Assembly: GCF_007833215.1 (NCBI RefSeq)
Contig: NZ_CP042239.1
Location: 2,046,001-2,110,000, forward strand
Length of the DNA stretch: 64,000 bases
Source: Sphingomonas suaedae
Lineage (GTDB): Bacteria; Pseudomonadota; Alphaproteobacteria; Sphingomonadales; Sphingomonadaceae
Reading direction: 5' to 3'
Every line of letters starts with the position of its first letter. Position 1 is the first letter of the stretch. Positions 25,184 to 34,836 of this stretch are shown piece by piece. Under the pieces are notes generated by a model. The model was not told where the DNA came from and did no database searches. It was given only the letters and a program-made list of their open reading frames with translations. The position numbers and the translations under genes are program-made.

Positions 25184-26137
25184 ATGACCGATAGCCAGAA
25201 GCCCTGCATCGAACTGTTGATCGCCGCCCCGCGCGGTTTTTGCGCCGGTGTCGACCGCGCCATCCAGATCGTGGAGCGCGCGATCGAGCTGCACGGCGCC
25301 CCGGTCTATGTTCGGCACGAGATCGTCCACAATAAATATGTCGTCGATACGCTGAAGGCGAAGGGGGCAGTTTTCGTCGATGAACTCGACCAGGTGCCCG
25401 ATGGCGTTCATGTCGTCTTCTCGGCGCACGGCGTCCCCAAATCGGTGCCCGCCGCTGCGCAGGATCGCGGGCTGTCCTATTTCGACGCCACCTGCCCCTT
25501 GGTCTCCAAGGTACATCGTCAAGCTGAACGGCTGGTTGCCGCCGGCCGGCAGATTCTGTTCATCGGCCATGCCGGTCATCCCGAGGTGATCGGCACATTT
25601 GGGCAGGTGCCGACCGGCGCGATGACGCTGATCGAGACCGAAGAGGACGCGCGCGCCGTCACACCAGCCGATCCCGGCAATCTCGCATTCCTGACGCAAA
25701 CCACCTTGTCGGTCGATGATACCGCCGCGATCCTCGCGATCCTTCAGGAGCGGTTCCCCGACATCGTCGCACCCAAGGCGGACGATATCTGCTACGCCAC
25801 CTCGAACCGTCAGGCGGCGGTTCGTGCGATCGCCACCTCCTGCGATCTCGTCCTGGTGATTGGCGCGCCCAATTCCTCCAACTCGCTCCGCCTCGCTGAA
25901 GTCGCCGAGCGCGAGGGCACGAGCGCGAAGCTGATCCAGCGCGCCGACGACCTCGATTTCGAGTGGCTATGGGGCGTGGGTACGCTGGGCATCACCGCCG
26001 GGGCGTCGGCTCCCGAAGTGCTGGTACGCGAGGTGATCGACCGAATCGCGACGCGCTATGACATCAACGAACGCATGGTCGAAACCGCGCAGGAAAGCAT
26101 CGTCTTCAAGCTCCCCCGGGGCCTCGAAGCGGCGTGA
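25184..26137 (+). CDS. ispH: 4-hydroxy-3-methylbut-2-enyl diphosphate reductase
   Basis: 317 residues catalysing the last step of the MEP isoprenoid pathway, giving IPP and DMAPP. The three cysteines binding the Fe-S cluster are C20 (PRGFCAGV), C104 (DATCPLV) and C203 ([11 protein letters not shown]). The catalytic Glu is E134 in GHPEVIG, and [11 protein letters not shown] matches the substrate-binding loop. ATG at 25184 gives a full-length protein. It is followed by thrB and rnhA on the same strand, an arrangement common in sphingomonads. Confidence 0.96.
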   Translation: MTDSQKPCIELLIAAPRGFCAGVDRAIQIVERAIELHGAPVYVRHEIVHNKYVVDTLKAKGAVFVDELDQVPDGVHVVFSAHGVPKSVPAAAQDRGLSYFDATCPLVSKVHRQAERLVAAGRQILFIGHAGHPEVIGTFGQVPTGAMTLIETEEDARAVTPADPGNLAFLTQTTLSVDDTAAILAILQERFPDIVAPKADDICYATSNRQAAVRAIATSCDLVLVIGAPNSSNSLRLAEVAEREGTSAKLIQRADDLDFEWLWGVGTLGITAGASAPEVLVREVIDRIATRYDINERMVETAQESIVFKLPRGLEAA

Positions 26138-26156
26138 GGCGGAGCGTCGGACCTAT

Positions 26157-26239
26157 CCGTCACCCCAGCGGAAGCTGGGGTCTCTCACCGCAATCTGCGC
26201 GCTTGCCGCGCGAGATTCCGGCTTTCGCCTGGATGACGG
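26157..26239. repeat. Palindromic element (family C) between ispH and thrB
   Basis: ACCCCAGC GGAA GCTGGGGT (26162-26181) is a perfect 8-base stem, followed by GCGCGCTTGCCGCGC and a degenerate second arm, CCGGCTTTCGCCTGGATGACGG. The arrangement resembles the ACCCCAGC...GCTGGGGT repeats widespread between sphingomonad genes. The repeat is open in the thrB frame, which can mislead start prediction for that gene. Confidence 0.65.
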
Positions 26240-26249
26240 CTTTTCGCTG

Positions 26250-27203
26250 ATGGCAGTCTATACCCAGGTCCCGGCCGAGGCGCTTTCCGCTTTTCTCGCC
26301 CGCTACGATGTCGGCGAGCTAGTCTCCGCAAAGGGGATCGCCGAGGGGGTCGAGAACAGCAACTATCTTGTGGATACGACGCGGGGCCGCTTCATTCTGA
26401 CGCTCTACGAAAAGCGCGTCGACGCGGGCGACCTTCCCTATTTCATGGGCCTGCTCGACCATCTCGACGCCAAGGGCCTGTCGGTGCCCCCGGCGATCAA
26501 GGACCGCGAGGGCATTGCGATCCAGACGCTGGAAGGCCGCCCTGCCTGCCTCATCAAATTCCTGTCGGGCGTCTCGCTGTCCCACCCCACCCCGGCTCAG
26601 GCGGAGGCGGCGGCGCGCGCGATGGCGGACATGCATATCGCGCTCGCCGATTTCCCGCACGACCGCCCCAATTCGATGGGCGTCGATAGCTGGCGCCCGC
26701 TGTTTCAGCGCTGCGGCCACAGCCTCGATCAGATCGCACCGGGGCTTTACGACGATCTGGGCGCCGCGCTCGATCGCATCCTTACGGCATGGCCGCGCAC
26801 CGGCTTCGATCGCTGCGCAATCCATGCCGATCTTTTCCCCGACAACGTCCTGATGCTCGGCGATCGGGTCACCGGCCTGATCGACTTTTATTTCGCCAGC
26901 ACCGATATTCGCATCTACGACCTCGCCGTGATGCACAGCGCGTGGAGCTTCGACGCCTGCGGCGCGACCTATCATGCCGAGGTCGGCGATGCGCTGCTAC
27001 GCGGCTACCAGTCGCGCTTCCCGCTCGCGCCACACGAAACCGCCGCCTTCCCTCTGCTCGCCAGCGGCGCGTGCATCCGCTTCGCCCTCTCGCGCGCCTT
27101 CGACTGGCTCAATACGCCCGCCGATGCGCTCGTCACCCGCAAGGATCCGCTCGCCTATGTCCGTCGCCTGCACCATTACGAACGCATGAGCCGCATCGCA
27201 TGA
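26250..27203 (+). CDS. thrB: Homoserine kinase, APH-fold type (ThrB)
   Basis: 317 residues phosphorylating homoserine in threonine synthesis. It is the aminoglycoside-phosphotransferase-like form usual in alphaproteobacteria, not the GHMP kinase of E. coli. The catalytic loop is HADLFPDN (192-199) and the metal Asp follows in [18 protein letters not shown]; the N-terminal [20 protein letters not shown] and ENSNYLVDT are typical. ATG at 26250 was chosen because the upstream 64 codons in frame are ispH antiframe and a palindromic repeat. Its stop overlaps the rnhA start by ATGA. Confidence 0.94.
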   Translation: MAVYTQVPAEALSAFLARYDVGELVSAKGIAEGVENSNYLVDTTRGRFILTLYEKRVDAGDLPYFMGLLDHLDAKGLSVPPAIKDREGIAIQTLEGRPACLIKFLSGVSLSHPTPAQAEAAARAMADMHIALADFPHDRPNSMGVDSWRPLFQRCGHSLDQIAPGLYDDLGAALDRILTAWPRTGFDRCAIHADLFPDNVLMLGDRVTGLIDFYFASTDIRIYDLAVMHSAWSFDACGATYHAEVGDALLRGYQSRFPLAPHETAAFPLLASGACIRFALSRAFDWLNTPADALVTRKDPLAYVRRLHHYERMSRIA

Positions 27204-27640
27204 CCGAACTCCCGCTTGTCGAAATCGCCACCGACGGCGCATGCAAGGGCAATCCCGGCCGTGGCGGTTGGGGCGCGCTGCTGCGCATGGGCAGCGTGGA
27301 AAAGGAACTCTCGGGCGGCGAGGCGCATACCACCAACAATCGTATGGAGTTGATGGCCGCGATCCAGGGGCTCAAGGCGCTCAACAAGCCGTGCCGGGTC
27401 AAGCTGTCGACCGATAGCCGCTATGTGATGGATGGCCTGACCAAGTGGGTCAAGGGCTGGCAACGCAATGGCTGGCGCACCGCGGACAAGAAGCCGGTCA
27501 AGAACAGCGACCTGTGGATCGAACTGCTCGACGCTGCCAAACCCCACCGCATCGAATGGCTATGGGTCAAGGGCCATGCCGGCCATCCCGACAATGAACG
27601 CGCCGACCAACTCGCGAGTGACGCGGCGATGCGGGCCTAG
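27200..27640 (+). CDS. rnhA: Ribonuclease HI
   Basis: 146 residues that degrade the RNA strand of RNA-DNA hybrids. The four acidic residues D12 ([11 protein letters not shown]), E50 (NNRMELMAA), D72 (STDSRYV) and D136 (NERADQLA), plus H126 ([10 protein letters not shown]), are all in place. The basic protrusion [20 protein letters not shown] is of the E. coli type. The ATG lies within the end of thrB (four-base overlap), giving translational coupling. Confidence 0.96.
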   Translation: MTELPLVEIATDGACKGNPGRGGWGALLRMGSVEKELSGGEAHTTNNRMELMAAIQGLKALNKPCRVKLSTDSRYVMDGLTKWVKGWQRNGWRTADKKPVKNSDLWIELLDAAKPHRIEWLWVKGHAGHPDNERADQLASDAAMRA

Positions 27641-27646
27641 CCGCCG

Positions 27647-28687
27647 TCAGCCTGCCTCGGCCGCGATCCGCTGGCGCTCGGTCTGACGTGCGATATGCGC
27701 GAGCGAAAACCAGAAGATCGCGAACAGCACAACGCTGGACCCGCTCGACCAGGCGAGCTTCTCCCAGCTCGGGTTCTTCAGATTGAAATAGCCCAGCTGA
27801 AAGATGTTGAGCGCGACGATCCCGCGCAGCATCCATTCGACGTTCAACTTGTGCAGGATGTAGCTGCCGAACGGCGCCATGAACAACACCACCGGATAGG
27901 CGCACAGCCAGGTGCGGACCTGATAATCGGTGATGTCACCGTCCCAGAAGAAGCGATAGCCGTAACCAAGGATGCTGATCGCCGCCATCACCATGATGCT
28001 CATATGCGTCGCCACTTTCTCGTCCATGCGAAAGCGCGTCACGAGCATCGTGTAGAGGACGATATCGGCTCCGGTCCCGAACAGGCTGGCGCACATCCCG
28101 CCAGCGACCAGGACGCCGACAAGCATGGCATGGTCGAGCGGCCCCTTGGCCTTGAGCACCAGCCGCTCGCCGCGATGCTTGCTCGACACATAAGCGAGCG
28201 CGAAGGTCAGGATCAGGCTGAGGAACAGCGCCTGGATGATGAACACCGGGATCGCCTGCAGCAGCAACATACCAAGCACGAAGCCGAGAAAGCTGACCGG
28301 CACGAACCAGAGCAGCGGCGCATAGGCCGCCACGTTGCGGCCCTTGCGCGACAGGATCCAGATGCTCGCGCTGGTCATCCCGACCGACTGGATCATCAGG
28401 CTGAAGTCGCGCGCCATCTCGCGCTTGATGTCGAAGAAGACGCTGAGGACCGGAAACGCCACCGCGCCGCCGCCCTCCGGCGTCAACCCGGCGACGAACG
28501 CGCCCATCACCATGATCGCGGGATAGTGCCAATGGTCGAGCAGGAACGGAATCGAGTTGAGCGCGGCGAACAGGGCCACCCACAGCAGCATCATGCCGCC
28601 ATACCAGCCGCGGAATATCCGGCTTTCGAAGAACATTCCCCGCCCCATCTGACGCGCGGCCCCTGCGTCGCGCTGCAGACCTGTCAT
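27647..28687 (-). CDS. TSUP-family (TauE/SafE) membrane permease
   Basis: About 346 residues with eight or more hydrophobic segments and TSUP features: GAFVAGLTPEGGGAVAFPVL early and VLVAGGMCASLFGTGADIVL in the second half. The family transports sulfite, sulfonates or other organic anions across the inner membrane; the substrate is not evident. An in-frame ATG at 28636 (MFFESRIFRGWYGG) has a better ribosome-binding site (GGGGCGGGGA) and may be the true start, which would shorten the protein by 17 residues. It is convergent with rnhA. Confidence 0.87.
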   Translation of the reverse strand: MTGLQRDAGAARQMGRGMFFESRIFRGWYGGMMLLWVALFAALNSIPFLLDHWHYPAIMVMGAFVAGLTPEGGGAVAFPVLSVFFDIKREMARDFSLMIQSVGMTSASIWILSRKGRNVAAYAPLLWFVPVSFLGFVLGMLLLQAIPVFIIQALFLSLILTFALAYVSSKHRGERLVLKAKGPLDHAMLVGVLVAGGMCASLFGTGADIVLYTMLVTRFRMDEKVATHMSIMVMAAISILGYGYRFFWDGDITDYQVRTWLCAYPVVLFMAPFGSYILHKLNVEWMLRGIVALNIFQLGYFNLKNPSWEKLAWSSGSSVVLFAIFWFSLAHIARQTERQRIAAEAG

Positions 28688-28711
28688 AGCCCTATCGGGG
28701 CGCGGTTGTCC

Positions 28712-28885
28712 TCAGCCCTCTTCGACCGGTGCCCCCGGGCCGTTCTTCAGGATCGATTCGATCGCGTTCTTCGCCGATGCCTTGCTGGTATAGCCCTCGG
28801 TCCAAAAGATGATCTCGTTATTATATTTGAACTTGGCGACATATTCTCCCGCCTTGTTCTGCTCGATCACGAATTTGTGGGCCAT
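28712..28885 (-). CDS. DUF1508 (YegP-type) small protein
   Basis: 57 residues. MAHKFVIEQNKAGEYVAKFK, then NNEIIFWTEGYTSKASAKNA and IESILKNG match the DUF1508 unit, a small alpha/beta repeat (here a single copy; E. coli YegP has two). Function unknown. AAGGAGCG lies about seven bases upstream of the ATG. It ends 25 bases before the TSUP gene on the same strand. Confidence 0.9.
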   Translation of the reverse strand: MAHKFVIEQNKAGEYVAKFKYNNEIIFWTEGYTSKASAKNAIESILKNGPGAPVEEG

Positions 28886-28945
28886 CGAACGCTCCTTCGT
28901 TGCGAGACCCCAACGATAGCAGTTCGCCCGCCGGGGTCCAGCGCT

Positions 28946-30052
28946 TCAGCCGCGAAACCGGCGGATCGAATAGCGTTCGGGATCGAGGTGCGCGGCGATC
29001 GGATCGGCGGTGGCCTGGAGCAGCATCGCCGCCGCCAGCTTTGACGCGGCCGGCGCGGTCTGGATGCCGAAACCGCCCTGCCCCGCGCACCAGAACAACC
29101 CCGGCACTGCCGGATCGAAGCCGTAGACCGGCTTGCGGTCGGGCGCGAAGGTGCGCAGCCCTGCCCAGCGACGCTCGACCGCTTCGACCCGCCAATCGAC
29201 CGCGCCGGCCAGCTTGTCGATCGCTATCGCCACATCGATCTCCTCAGGCGCGGCGTCGCATGGCGCAGTCGGAATCTCGTCATGCGGCGACAGCCAGATT
29301 CGTCCGCCCGTTTCGGGCTTGAAGTAGAAGCGCTCATGCGCGTCGCGGACCAGCGGCAGGGTCATCGGCGCGGGCGGACCGACGCGCAATTGCACCATCG
29401 TCCGGCGCAGCGGCGCGATCCCGGTCGGCGGCGCGCCCGCCATCTGTCCGACCGGTTCGGCCCAGGCACCCGCCGCGTTGACCAGCAAATCGGCGCTGAA
29501 GGTCCCCGCGCGCGTCTCGATCTTCCAGCCGCCTTGGCGCGAAAGGCCGGTTACGCCGGCATCGCAGACCAACTCAGCCCCCGCCCGCCGTGCCGCCCCA
29601 AGGTAGGCGCCATGGAGCCGCGCGACGTCGATATCGCTGCAACTTTCGTCATACAGCGCATCGGTCCATTCGGACCGGATGCCGGGGCAATAGGCGGTCG
29701 GATCGACATCATCCAGTACAACGCCTGCCGCAGCGAATTTCTCGACGAACCCGTCGAGGACGTGCCGGTCTTCCCGCGTTGCGATGAACAACTCCCCGCG
29801 CGGCGACAGGAAGCTCTCGCCGCCCATTTCCGCAGGAGGGTTGCGGAGAAAATCGCCCGATGCCGTCACCAGCGGCTGGATGTTCGGCCCCCCATAGGTT
29901 TCGGACCAGAAGGCGGCGGAGCGTCCGGTGGCGTGGTAACCGGGCTGCGCCTCGCCCTCCAGAATCAAGACGCGGGCGTGCGGTGCAATCTCGGCGGCCA
30001 GGCTGGCGCCCGCAATTCCCGCCCCGACAAAGGCGACGTCATATCGGCTCAT
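28946..30052 (-). CDS. FAD-dependent oxidoreductase, DAO family (D-arginine dehydrogenase-like)
   Basis: 368 residues with an N-terminal dinucleotide-binding motif (VAFVGAGIAGASLAAEIA) and the DAO-family features LEGEAQPGYHATGRSAA, LVNAAGAWAEPVGQMAG and WCAGQGGFGIQTAPAASKLA. The GYHATGRSAAFWSETYG stretch resembles D-arginine/D-amino-acid dehydrogenases such as DauA. It would oxidise an amine or D-amino acid in the cytoplasm or at the membrane; the substrate is inferred only from similarity. Its start overlaps the stop of the upstream hydrolase (ATGA). Confidence 0.87.
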   Translation of the reverse strand: MSRYDVAFVGAGIAGASLAAEIAPHARVLILEGEAQPGYHATGRSAAFWSETYGGPNIQPLVTASGDFLRNPPAEMGGESFLSPRGELFIATREDRHVLDGFVEKFAAAGVVLDDVDPTAYCPGIRSEWTDALYDESCSDIDVARLHGAYLGAARRAGAELVCDAGVTGLSRQGGWKIETRAGTFSADLLVNAAGAWAEPVGQMAGAPPTGIAPLRRTMVQLRVGPPAPMTLPLVRDAHERFYFKPETGGRIWLSPHDEIPTAPCDAAPEEIDVAIAIDKLAGAVDWRVEAVERRWAGLRTFAPDRKPVYGFDPAVPGLFWCAGQGGFGIQTAPAASKLAAAMLLQATADPIAAHLDPERYSIRRFRG

Positions 30053-30993
30053 GCCTGCCGCGCCCGCGCCTCGAGAAACAAGTCGATCTCGCCAATCGCG
30101 CGATTGCGCACCCTGTCGGCCTCACGCAGGATTTCGTGCGCGCTTTCCTTGCCGAACCGCACGATTCGCGCGTCGGGCAGCTTGCCGACGGTCGCGATCG
30201 CCGCCTTGGCATCGACCAGCCCGTCGGCTTCCGCGATCAGCGCCAATACCGGCACAGTCATTTTGCGCAGTGCAGGGCTGGCGCGCAATTCGCGGGTCGA
30301 TCGGAACGCCTCGATCAGCCATTTCCAGCTCGGCGGGCCGGTGACGTTGCCGGGATTGGCCGCCTGCCACCATGTTTCGTCCTGATAGCGATCGATATCA
30401 TGGGTCAGCAGCGATTCGCGGGTATCGGTGGTGTATGGCTTTTCGTTCGCCTTCCAGGCCGGGCGCGAACTGTCACCCACCCCGCCCAATATGCGCGCGA
30501 GCCGCTCGCCCAGCGCCGCGCCCATCGGCGATTTCAGCCCCAGCATCGGCGCGATCAGCACCGCCGCATCGGGCCGCGCCGCACCCTCGACCAGCCCGCG
30601 CAGCACCAGATGCCCGCCCATCGAATGGCCCATGATGATATGCGGTCCCGGCGTTGCCGCCTGCCACTCGCCCGCAAAGTCGCGGAAATCGGCGATATAC
30701 TGGGCGAAATCGTCGATATGCCCGCAATTTCCGGCGTCGGTCAGCCGCCCCGACCCGCCCTGTCCGCGCCAGTCGAACGAGGTGATCGTCCAGCCGCGCC
30801 CCTGCCAATGGGCGAACGCCTCCAGATATTTCTCGAAAACATCCCCGCGCCCGCCCTGAAACAGGATCGATCCGCGCGGCGTGCCGCTGACGGGCCAGGC
30901 GAAACAGCGCAGCGACCAGCCATCGCGCGCGGTCCAGCGGGTCACATTGGCACCTGCGGGAATGGCGCGGCGATCGAACGGGGAAGCTGTCAT
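30049..30993 (-). CDS. Alpha/beta hydrolase, lysophospholipase/monoacylglycerol lipase-like
   Basis: 314 residues with the nucleophile elbow IMGHSMGGHLVLRG and an oxyanion region FQGGRGDVFEKYLEAFAHW; WTITSFDWRGQGGSGRL is typical of the hydrolase_4 (PldB-like) family. The acid and histidine are expected in LALIAEADGLVD and FGKESAHEIL near the end. No signal peptide is present. It is the first gene of a two-gene operon with the FAD oxidoreductase and divergent from the pilus locus. Confidence 0.87.
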   Translation of the reverse strand: MTASPFDRRAIPAGANVTRWTARDGWSLRCFAWPVSGTPRGSILFQGGRGDVFEKYLEAFAHWQGRGWTITSFDWRGQGGSGRLTDAGNCGHIDDFAQYIADFRDFAGEWQAATPGPHIIMGHSMGGHLVLRGLVEGAARPDAAVLIAPMLGLKSPMGAALGERLARILGGVGDSSRPAWKANEKPYTTDTRESLLTHDIDRYQDETWWQAANPGNVTGPPSWKWLIEAFRSTRELRASPALRKMTVPVLALIAEADGLVDAKAAIATVGKLPDARIVRFGKESAHEILREADRVRNRAIGEIDLFLEARARQA

Positions 30994-31043
30994 GCGCGCT
31001 GGTTACGGTTTGGAAAGCCCTCGCGTCTAGGGATTAGGTTGCG

Positions 31044-31514
31044 ATGGGGGAATTTGCGCCTGCACTTCTGCTGGGCCTGCTGGTCCTGATCCTGGTTTCG
31101 GCCGGGATCGAAGACGCGCGCATCCGCGAGATTTCGAACTGGAAGAACGCCGCAATCGCGCTGCTGGCGCTACCCTGGTGGTTCGCGATGGGACTTTCGC
31201 CCTGGCCCGACATAGCGATCCAGGCGGCGATGGCGGCCGGAGTCTTCGCGCTGTTCGCGCTCGCCTTCCATTTCGGGATGATGGGCGGAGGCGACGTCAA
31301 GATGATCGCCGCAATCGCTTTGTGGTTTCCCTTCACCCAGTTCGTGAACCTGCTGGTCATCATGTCGCTCGCCGGCGGGGCGATCACGTTGCTGATGCTG
31401 ATCGACAAATGGGTGCGCCGCCGCAGCGAACCGCCCGAGATCCCCTATGGCATCGCGATCGCCATCGCGGCGCTGCTCACCCTCCGCGAACCGATTCTTA
31501 ACCCCTTAGCGTAG
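31044..31514 (+). CDS. cpaA: A24-type prepilin peptidase of the Flp/Tad pilus (CpaA/TadV)
   Basis: 156 residues, a short membrane aspartic peptidase that processes Flp pilin. The two catalytic aspartates lie in SAGIEDARIREISN and in GGGDVKMIAAIAL, the second matching the GxGDxK signature. About five hydrophobic segments are present. The N-methylation domain of PilD-type enzymes is absent, as normal for CpaA. First gene of the cpa/tad cluster; no flp pilin gene lies directly upstream, unlike the usual order. Confidence 0.88.
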   Translation: MGEFAPALLLGLLVLILVSAGIEDARIREISNWKNAAIALLALPWWFAMGLSPWPDIAIQAAMAAGVFALFALAFHFGMMGGGDVKMIAAIALWFPFTQFVNLLVIMSLAGGAITLLMLIDKWVRRRSEPPEIPYGIAIAIAALLTLREPILNPLA

Positions 31515-31565
31515 ATGCTTAACGCCGGTTCAACCCGGTCCGAGACAGAAAAGGCCTGAGACGTC

Positions 31566-32612
31566 ATGGATGGACGGAAGATCATTCTGCTGGTCGGCGC
31601 GCTGATCGTTGCCGCGATCACTGCGTTCATGGCACGCAGCCTGATGACCGGATCGGGCGCGCCCGGTGCGGGTGCTGCGCCGGTCGCGGGTCAACCCGCG
31701 CCGATCGACGGCGTCGAGGTGCTGGTCGCCACCCGCGCACTGCCTGTCGGCACGATCCTCGGCCCCGATTCGATCAAGTTCGTCGCCTGGCCCAAAGATC
31801 TGGTCGAGGGCGCCTATTTTCAGAAGGACGGCACCGATCTCGCCAAGCTGCAGGGCACCGTCGTGCGCTTCGCCGTTCCTGCGGGGCAGCCGCTGACGCA
31901 GGGCGCGATCGTCAAGCCGGGCGACCGCGGCTTCCTCGCCGCTGCCCTGGGGCCGGGGATGCGCGCCGTCACCGTTCCGGTGTCGGCGCAGGCGGCGGTT
32001 GCGGGCTTCGTTTTTCCGGGTGACCGCGTGGACCTGATCCTGACCCAAGCGGTTCCGGGCGGCGGCGACGGCCCCCCGCTCAAGGCATCGGAAACCGTGT
32101 TGCGCAACCTGCGCGTGCTCGCCACCGACCAGCGCACTGACAAGCAGCAGGACGAGCAGGGCAAGACCGTGGTCGCGACTTATTCGACCGTCACGGTCGA
32201 AGCGACACCACGCATTGCCGAGAAGATCGCGGTCGCACAGACGCTCGGGACGCTCTCGCTCTCGCTGCGCTCGATCGCCGACAATGCAGGCGAACTGGAG
32301 GAAGCGATTGCCGCCGGCGAGGTGACGATGCCGGAGGGCGACGATCCCAAGGCGGAAAAGGCGATGCTGGCGCGCGTGGCGGCACGCCCCGTGGAGGGAC
32401 GCAGCACCTTCTCGACCGGCGCGGATGTCTCGCGGTTCCAGCGCAGCACCGTGCCCGGCAAGCCGCGCGACGACAATCAGGATCTGGGCGGCGCACCTGC
32501 GGCGCCGGCCGCAGGGGGATATCCGGGCGCCGCGCCCGCCGGGCCTGGCCCGATCGTCAAGGTTTCACGGGGCAATGCGGTCACCGTTGTTCCGGTTGGG
32601 GGGAAGGACTGA
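31566..32612 (+). CDS. cpaB: Flp pilus assembly protein CpaB
   Basis: 348 residues with an N-terminal transmembrane anchor (IILLVGALIVAAITAFMA) and a SAF domain (VLVATRALPVGTILGPDSIK; VRFAVPAGQPLTQGAIVKPG). A CpaB C-terminal region follows (MRAVTVPVSAQAAVAGFVFP, GDRVDLILTQ). It is thought to assist the secretin in the periplasm. The C-terminal ~60 residues are a Pro/Ala/Gly-rich tail. One base separates its stop from the cpaC start. Confidence 0.93.
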   Translation: MDGRKIILLVGALIVAAITAFMARSLMTGSGAPGAGAAPVAGQPAPIDGVEVLVATRALPVGTILGPDSIKFVAWPKDLVEGAYFQKDGTDLAKLQGTVVRFAVPAGQPLTQGAIVKPGDRGFLAAALGPGMRAVTVPVSAQAAVAGFVFPGDRVDLILTQAVPGGGDGPPLKASETVLRNLRVLATDQRTDKQQDEQGKTVVATYSTVTVEATPRIAEKIAVAQTLGTLSLSLRSIADNAGELEEAIAAGEVTMPEGDDPKAEKAMLARVAARPVEGRSTFSTGADVSRFQRSTVPGKPRDDNQDLGGAPAAPAAGGYPGAAPAGPGPIVKVSRGNAVTVVPVGGKD

Positions 32613-32613
32613 C

Positions 32614-34188
32614 ATGCGGTTGAGGGGTAACAAGCTGGTCGGCCAGCTGGCTGCGGTCGCCATACTGGCATCGCCAGTCGCGGCGCCGATGCCGCTGATG
32701 GCGCAGACCGTTCATGCCAGCCCGCGCGACACGGTGCAGATCGCGACCGGCCGGGGGCGGCTGGTGACGCTCACCGCGCCGATGTCGGACATTTTCGTCG
32801 CCGATTCGAACGTCGCCGATGTGCAGGTCCGATCGCCCACCCAGCTCTGGGTCTTCGGCAAGAAGGCGGGCGAAACGACCGTCTATGCAACGACCAAGGC
32901 GGGCAAGGTCATCTATTCGACCACGGTGCGCGTCGGCAATAATTTCGACAGCGTTCAAGGCATGTTGCAGACCGCGATGCCCGAAGCGGACATTACCGCG
33001 ACGACCATGAACGGCTTCGTCCTGCTCACCGGCACGGTCGCCGCGCCGCAGGATGCGGCCGAGGCTGAACGGCTGGCACAGGCATTTGTCGGCGAGGAGA
33101 CCAAGATCCTGTCGCGCCTGAAGACCGCGACCCCGCTTCAGGTCAATCTTCAGGTCCGCATTGCCGAGGTAAGCCGCAGCTTCGCCAAAAATATCGGCGT
33201 CAACCTCGCCTCCGCCGACATGACCAGCGGGTTCAAGTTCGGCATCGGTCAGGGCCGCGATTTCTTCAGCCAGTGGAATCCCGGCGGCCCGCTGGGAACC
33301 GCGGCTACCGGGGCCACGGGAACTACCGTAGTAACCAATCCCGCAACTGGAACGGGGCTGTTCGGTGCGGGCAAGCTGTTCGGCCTCGACCTGCTCGGCT
33401 CACTCGATCTGGGCGAACAAAATGGCCAGGTCTCGACGCTCGCCAATCCGAATCTGACCGCATTGTCGGGCGAAACCGCCTCCTTCCTGGCGGGCGGTGA
33501 GATTCCGATCCCGGTCAGCCAGGGGCTGGGCGCGGTGACGGTCGAGTACAAGCAATATGGCGTCAGCCTCGCCTACACCCCGACGGTGCTGGCGGACGGG
33601 CGCATCTCGCTGCGCGTGCGGCCCGAAGTGTCCCAGCTATCGGCGGCGGGATCGGTCACGATCGGCGGCGTGCAGGTTCCGGCACTGACCACCCGTCGCA
33701 CCGAAACGACCGTGGAACTGGGTTCCGGCCAGAGCCTGATGATCAGCGGCTTGCTTCAGAACACCCATGACAATTCGGTCGACAAGGCACCCGGTCTGGG
33801 CGACATCCCGATCCTGGGGGCGCTATTCCGTTCGAACGGATTCAAGCGCAACGAGACCGAACTGGTCATCGTCATCACCCCCTATCTGGTAAAGCCCGTC
33901 AACGCGAACCAGATCGCGCTGCCGACCGACGGCTATCGCGCGCCCAGCGACGCGGAGCGCATCCTGCTCGGCCAGCTTGGTGCCAGCGCGCCGGGGACGC
34001 GCCCGACGCCGCAAATGGCACCGCCCAGCGGAGCCGTGCCGTCCGTTGGCGCAGCGACACCGTTGGTTCCGGGCGAGCTGCCCGCGCCCGTCCAGCCGAT
34101 GGCAACCCCCGCCCAACCCGCGCAGACCCCCGCAAAGCAGGGCAAGCGCAAGGGCGCCCAACCCATGCCAGGCTTTGGCTTCAACTGA
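32614..34188 (+). CDS. cpaC: Type II/IV-like secretin of the Flp pilus (CpaC/RcpA)
   Basis: 524 residues. A signal peptide (LAAVAILASPVAAPMPLMAQ) precedes the N-terminal pilus-anchoring domain (RGRLVTLTAPMSDIFVADS, VADVQVRSPTQLWVFGKK), a BON-like part, and the secretin core (EVSRSFAKNIGVNLA, VSTLANPNLTALSGETASFL, GEIPIPVSQGLGAVTVEYKQ). The core ends with SVDKAPGLGDIPILGALFRS. It forms the outer-membrane channel through which the pilus leaves. The long Pro/Ala-rich C-terminal tail is not part of the barrel. ATG at 32614 gives the canonical signal peptide. Confidence 0.95.
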   Translation: MRLRGNKLVGQLAAVAILASPVAAPMPLMAQTVHASPRDTVQIATGRGRLVTLTAPMSDIFVADSNVADVQVRSPTQLWVFGKKAGETTVYATTKAGKVIYSTTVRVGNNFDSVQGMLQTAMPEADITATTMNGFVLLTGTVAAPQDAAEAERLAQAFVGEETKILSRLKTATPLQVNLQVRIAEVSRSFAKNIGVNLASADMTSGFKFGIGQGRDFFSQWNPGGPLGTAATGATGTTVVTNPATGTGLFGAGKLFGLDLLGSLDLGEQNGQVSTLANPNLTALSGETASFLAGGEIPIPVSQGLGAVTVEYKQYGVSLAYTPTVLADGRISLRVRPEVSQLSAAGSVTIGGVQVPALTTRRTETTVELGSGQSLMISGLLQNTHDNSVDKAPGLGDIPILGALFRSNGFKRNETELVIVITPYLVKPVNANQIALPTDGYRAPSDAERILLGQLGASAPGTRPTPQMAPPSGAVPSVGAATPLVPGELPAPVQPMATPAQPAQTPAKQGKRKGAQPMPGFGFN

Positions 34189-34206
34189 TCGCAGCGAGGA
34201 ACGACC

Positions 34207-34836
34207 ATGCGTAACACGATCCTTCTGCTGAGCGCCGCCGGGCTGCTCTCCGCCTGCGGGCCCAGCGGCTATGCGGGGCTGGAATCGGCGAACCAGCCGG
34301 TTGTCGCCCGCACCGATTATGTGTTCGATGCCAGCACCGCCGGCGCCTATCTGGCGCCGGGCGAGCAGGCGCGGGTCGCCGGATGGCTCGCCTCACTCCG
34401 GCTCGGCTATGGCGACCGCGTCCATGTAGATGATCCCGCAGGGACCGAGGCTGCCCGTCAGGTCGCGACCGAGGCCGCGCGCTATGGGGTGCTCCTCTCG
34501 GGTCCCGCACCGGTGACCGCAGGCCCGGTCGAGCCCGGCATGGTCCGCGTGGTGGTGAGCCGGATGCAGGCCAGCGTCCCCGGATGCCCCAACTGGTCGG
34601 ACACCGGGGCGACGAACCTCAGCGCCAAGACCGGCTCCAACTATGGCTGCTCGGTCAATGGCAATCTCGCATCCATGATCGCTCAACCCGAGGATTTGGT
34701 GCGCGGCGAACCTGGCGCCGGAACCGCCGATCCGACGCAGATCACCAAATCGATCAAGGCGTTGCGCGACGCTGCGCCAAGCGGGGGCGGCGGTACCACG
34801 GTCAAGGCCGAAGGCACCGGCGGAGGCGGCCAGTGA
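34207..34836 (+). CDS. cpaD: Flp pilus assembly lipoprotein CpaD
   Basis: 209 residues with lipoprotein signal LLLSAAGLLSACGPSG. The CpaD/RcpB domain shows VVVSRMQASVPGCPNWSDTG and TNLSAKTGSNYGCSVNGNLA, followed by MIAQPEDLVRGEPG, all hallmark strings. It stabilises the secretin at the outer membrane. The last residues are Gly-rich. Its stop overlaps the cpaE GTG start. Confidence 0.93.
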   Translation: MRNTILLLSAAGLLSACGPSGYAGLESANQPVVARTDYVFDASTAGAYLAPGEQARVAGWLASLRLGYGDRVHVDDPAGTEAARQVATEAARYGVLLSGPAPVTAGPVEPGMVRVVVSRMQASVPGCPNWSDTGATNLSAKTGSNYGCSVNGNLASMIAQPEDLVRGEPGAGTADPTQITKSIKALRDAAPSGGGGTTVKAEGTGGGGQ

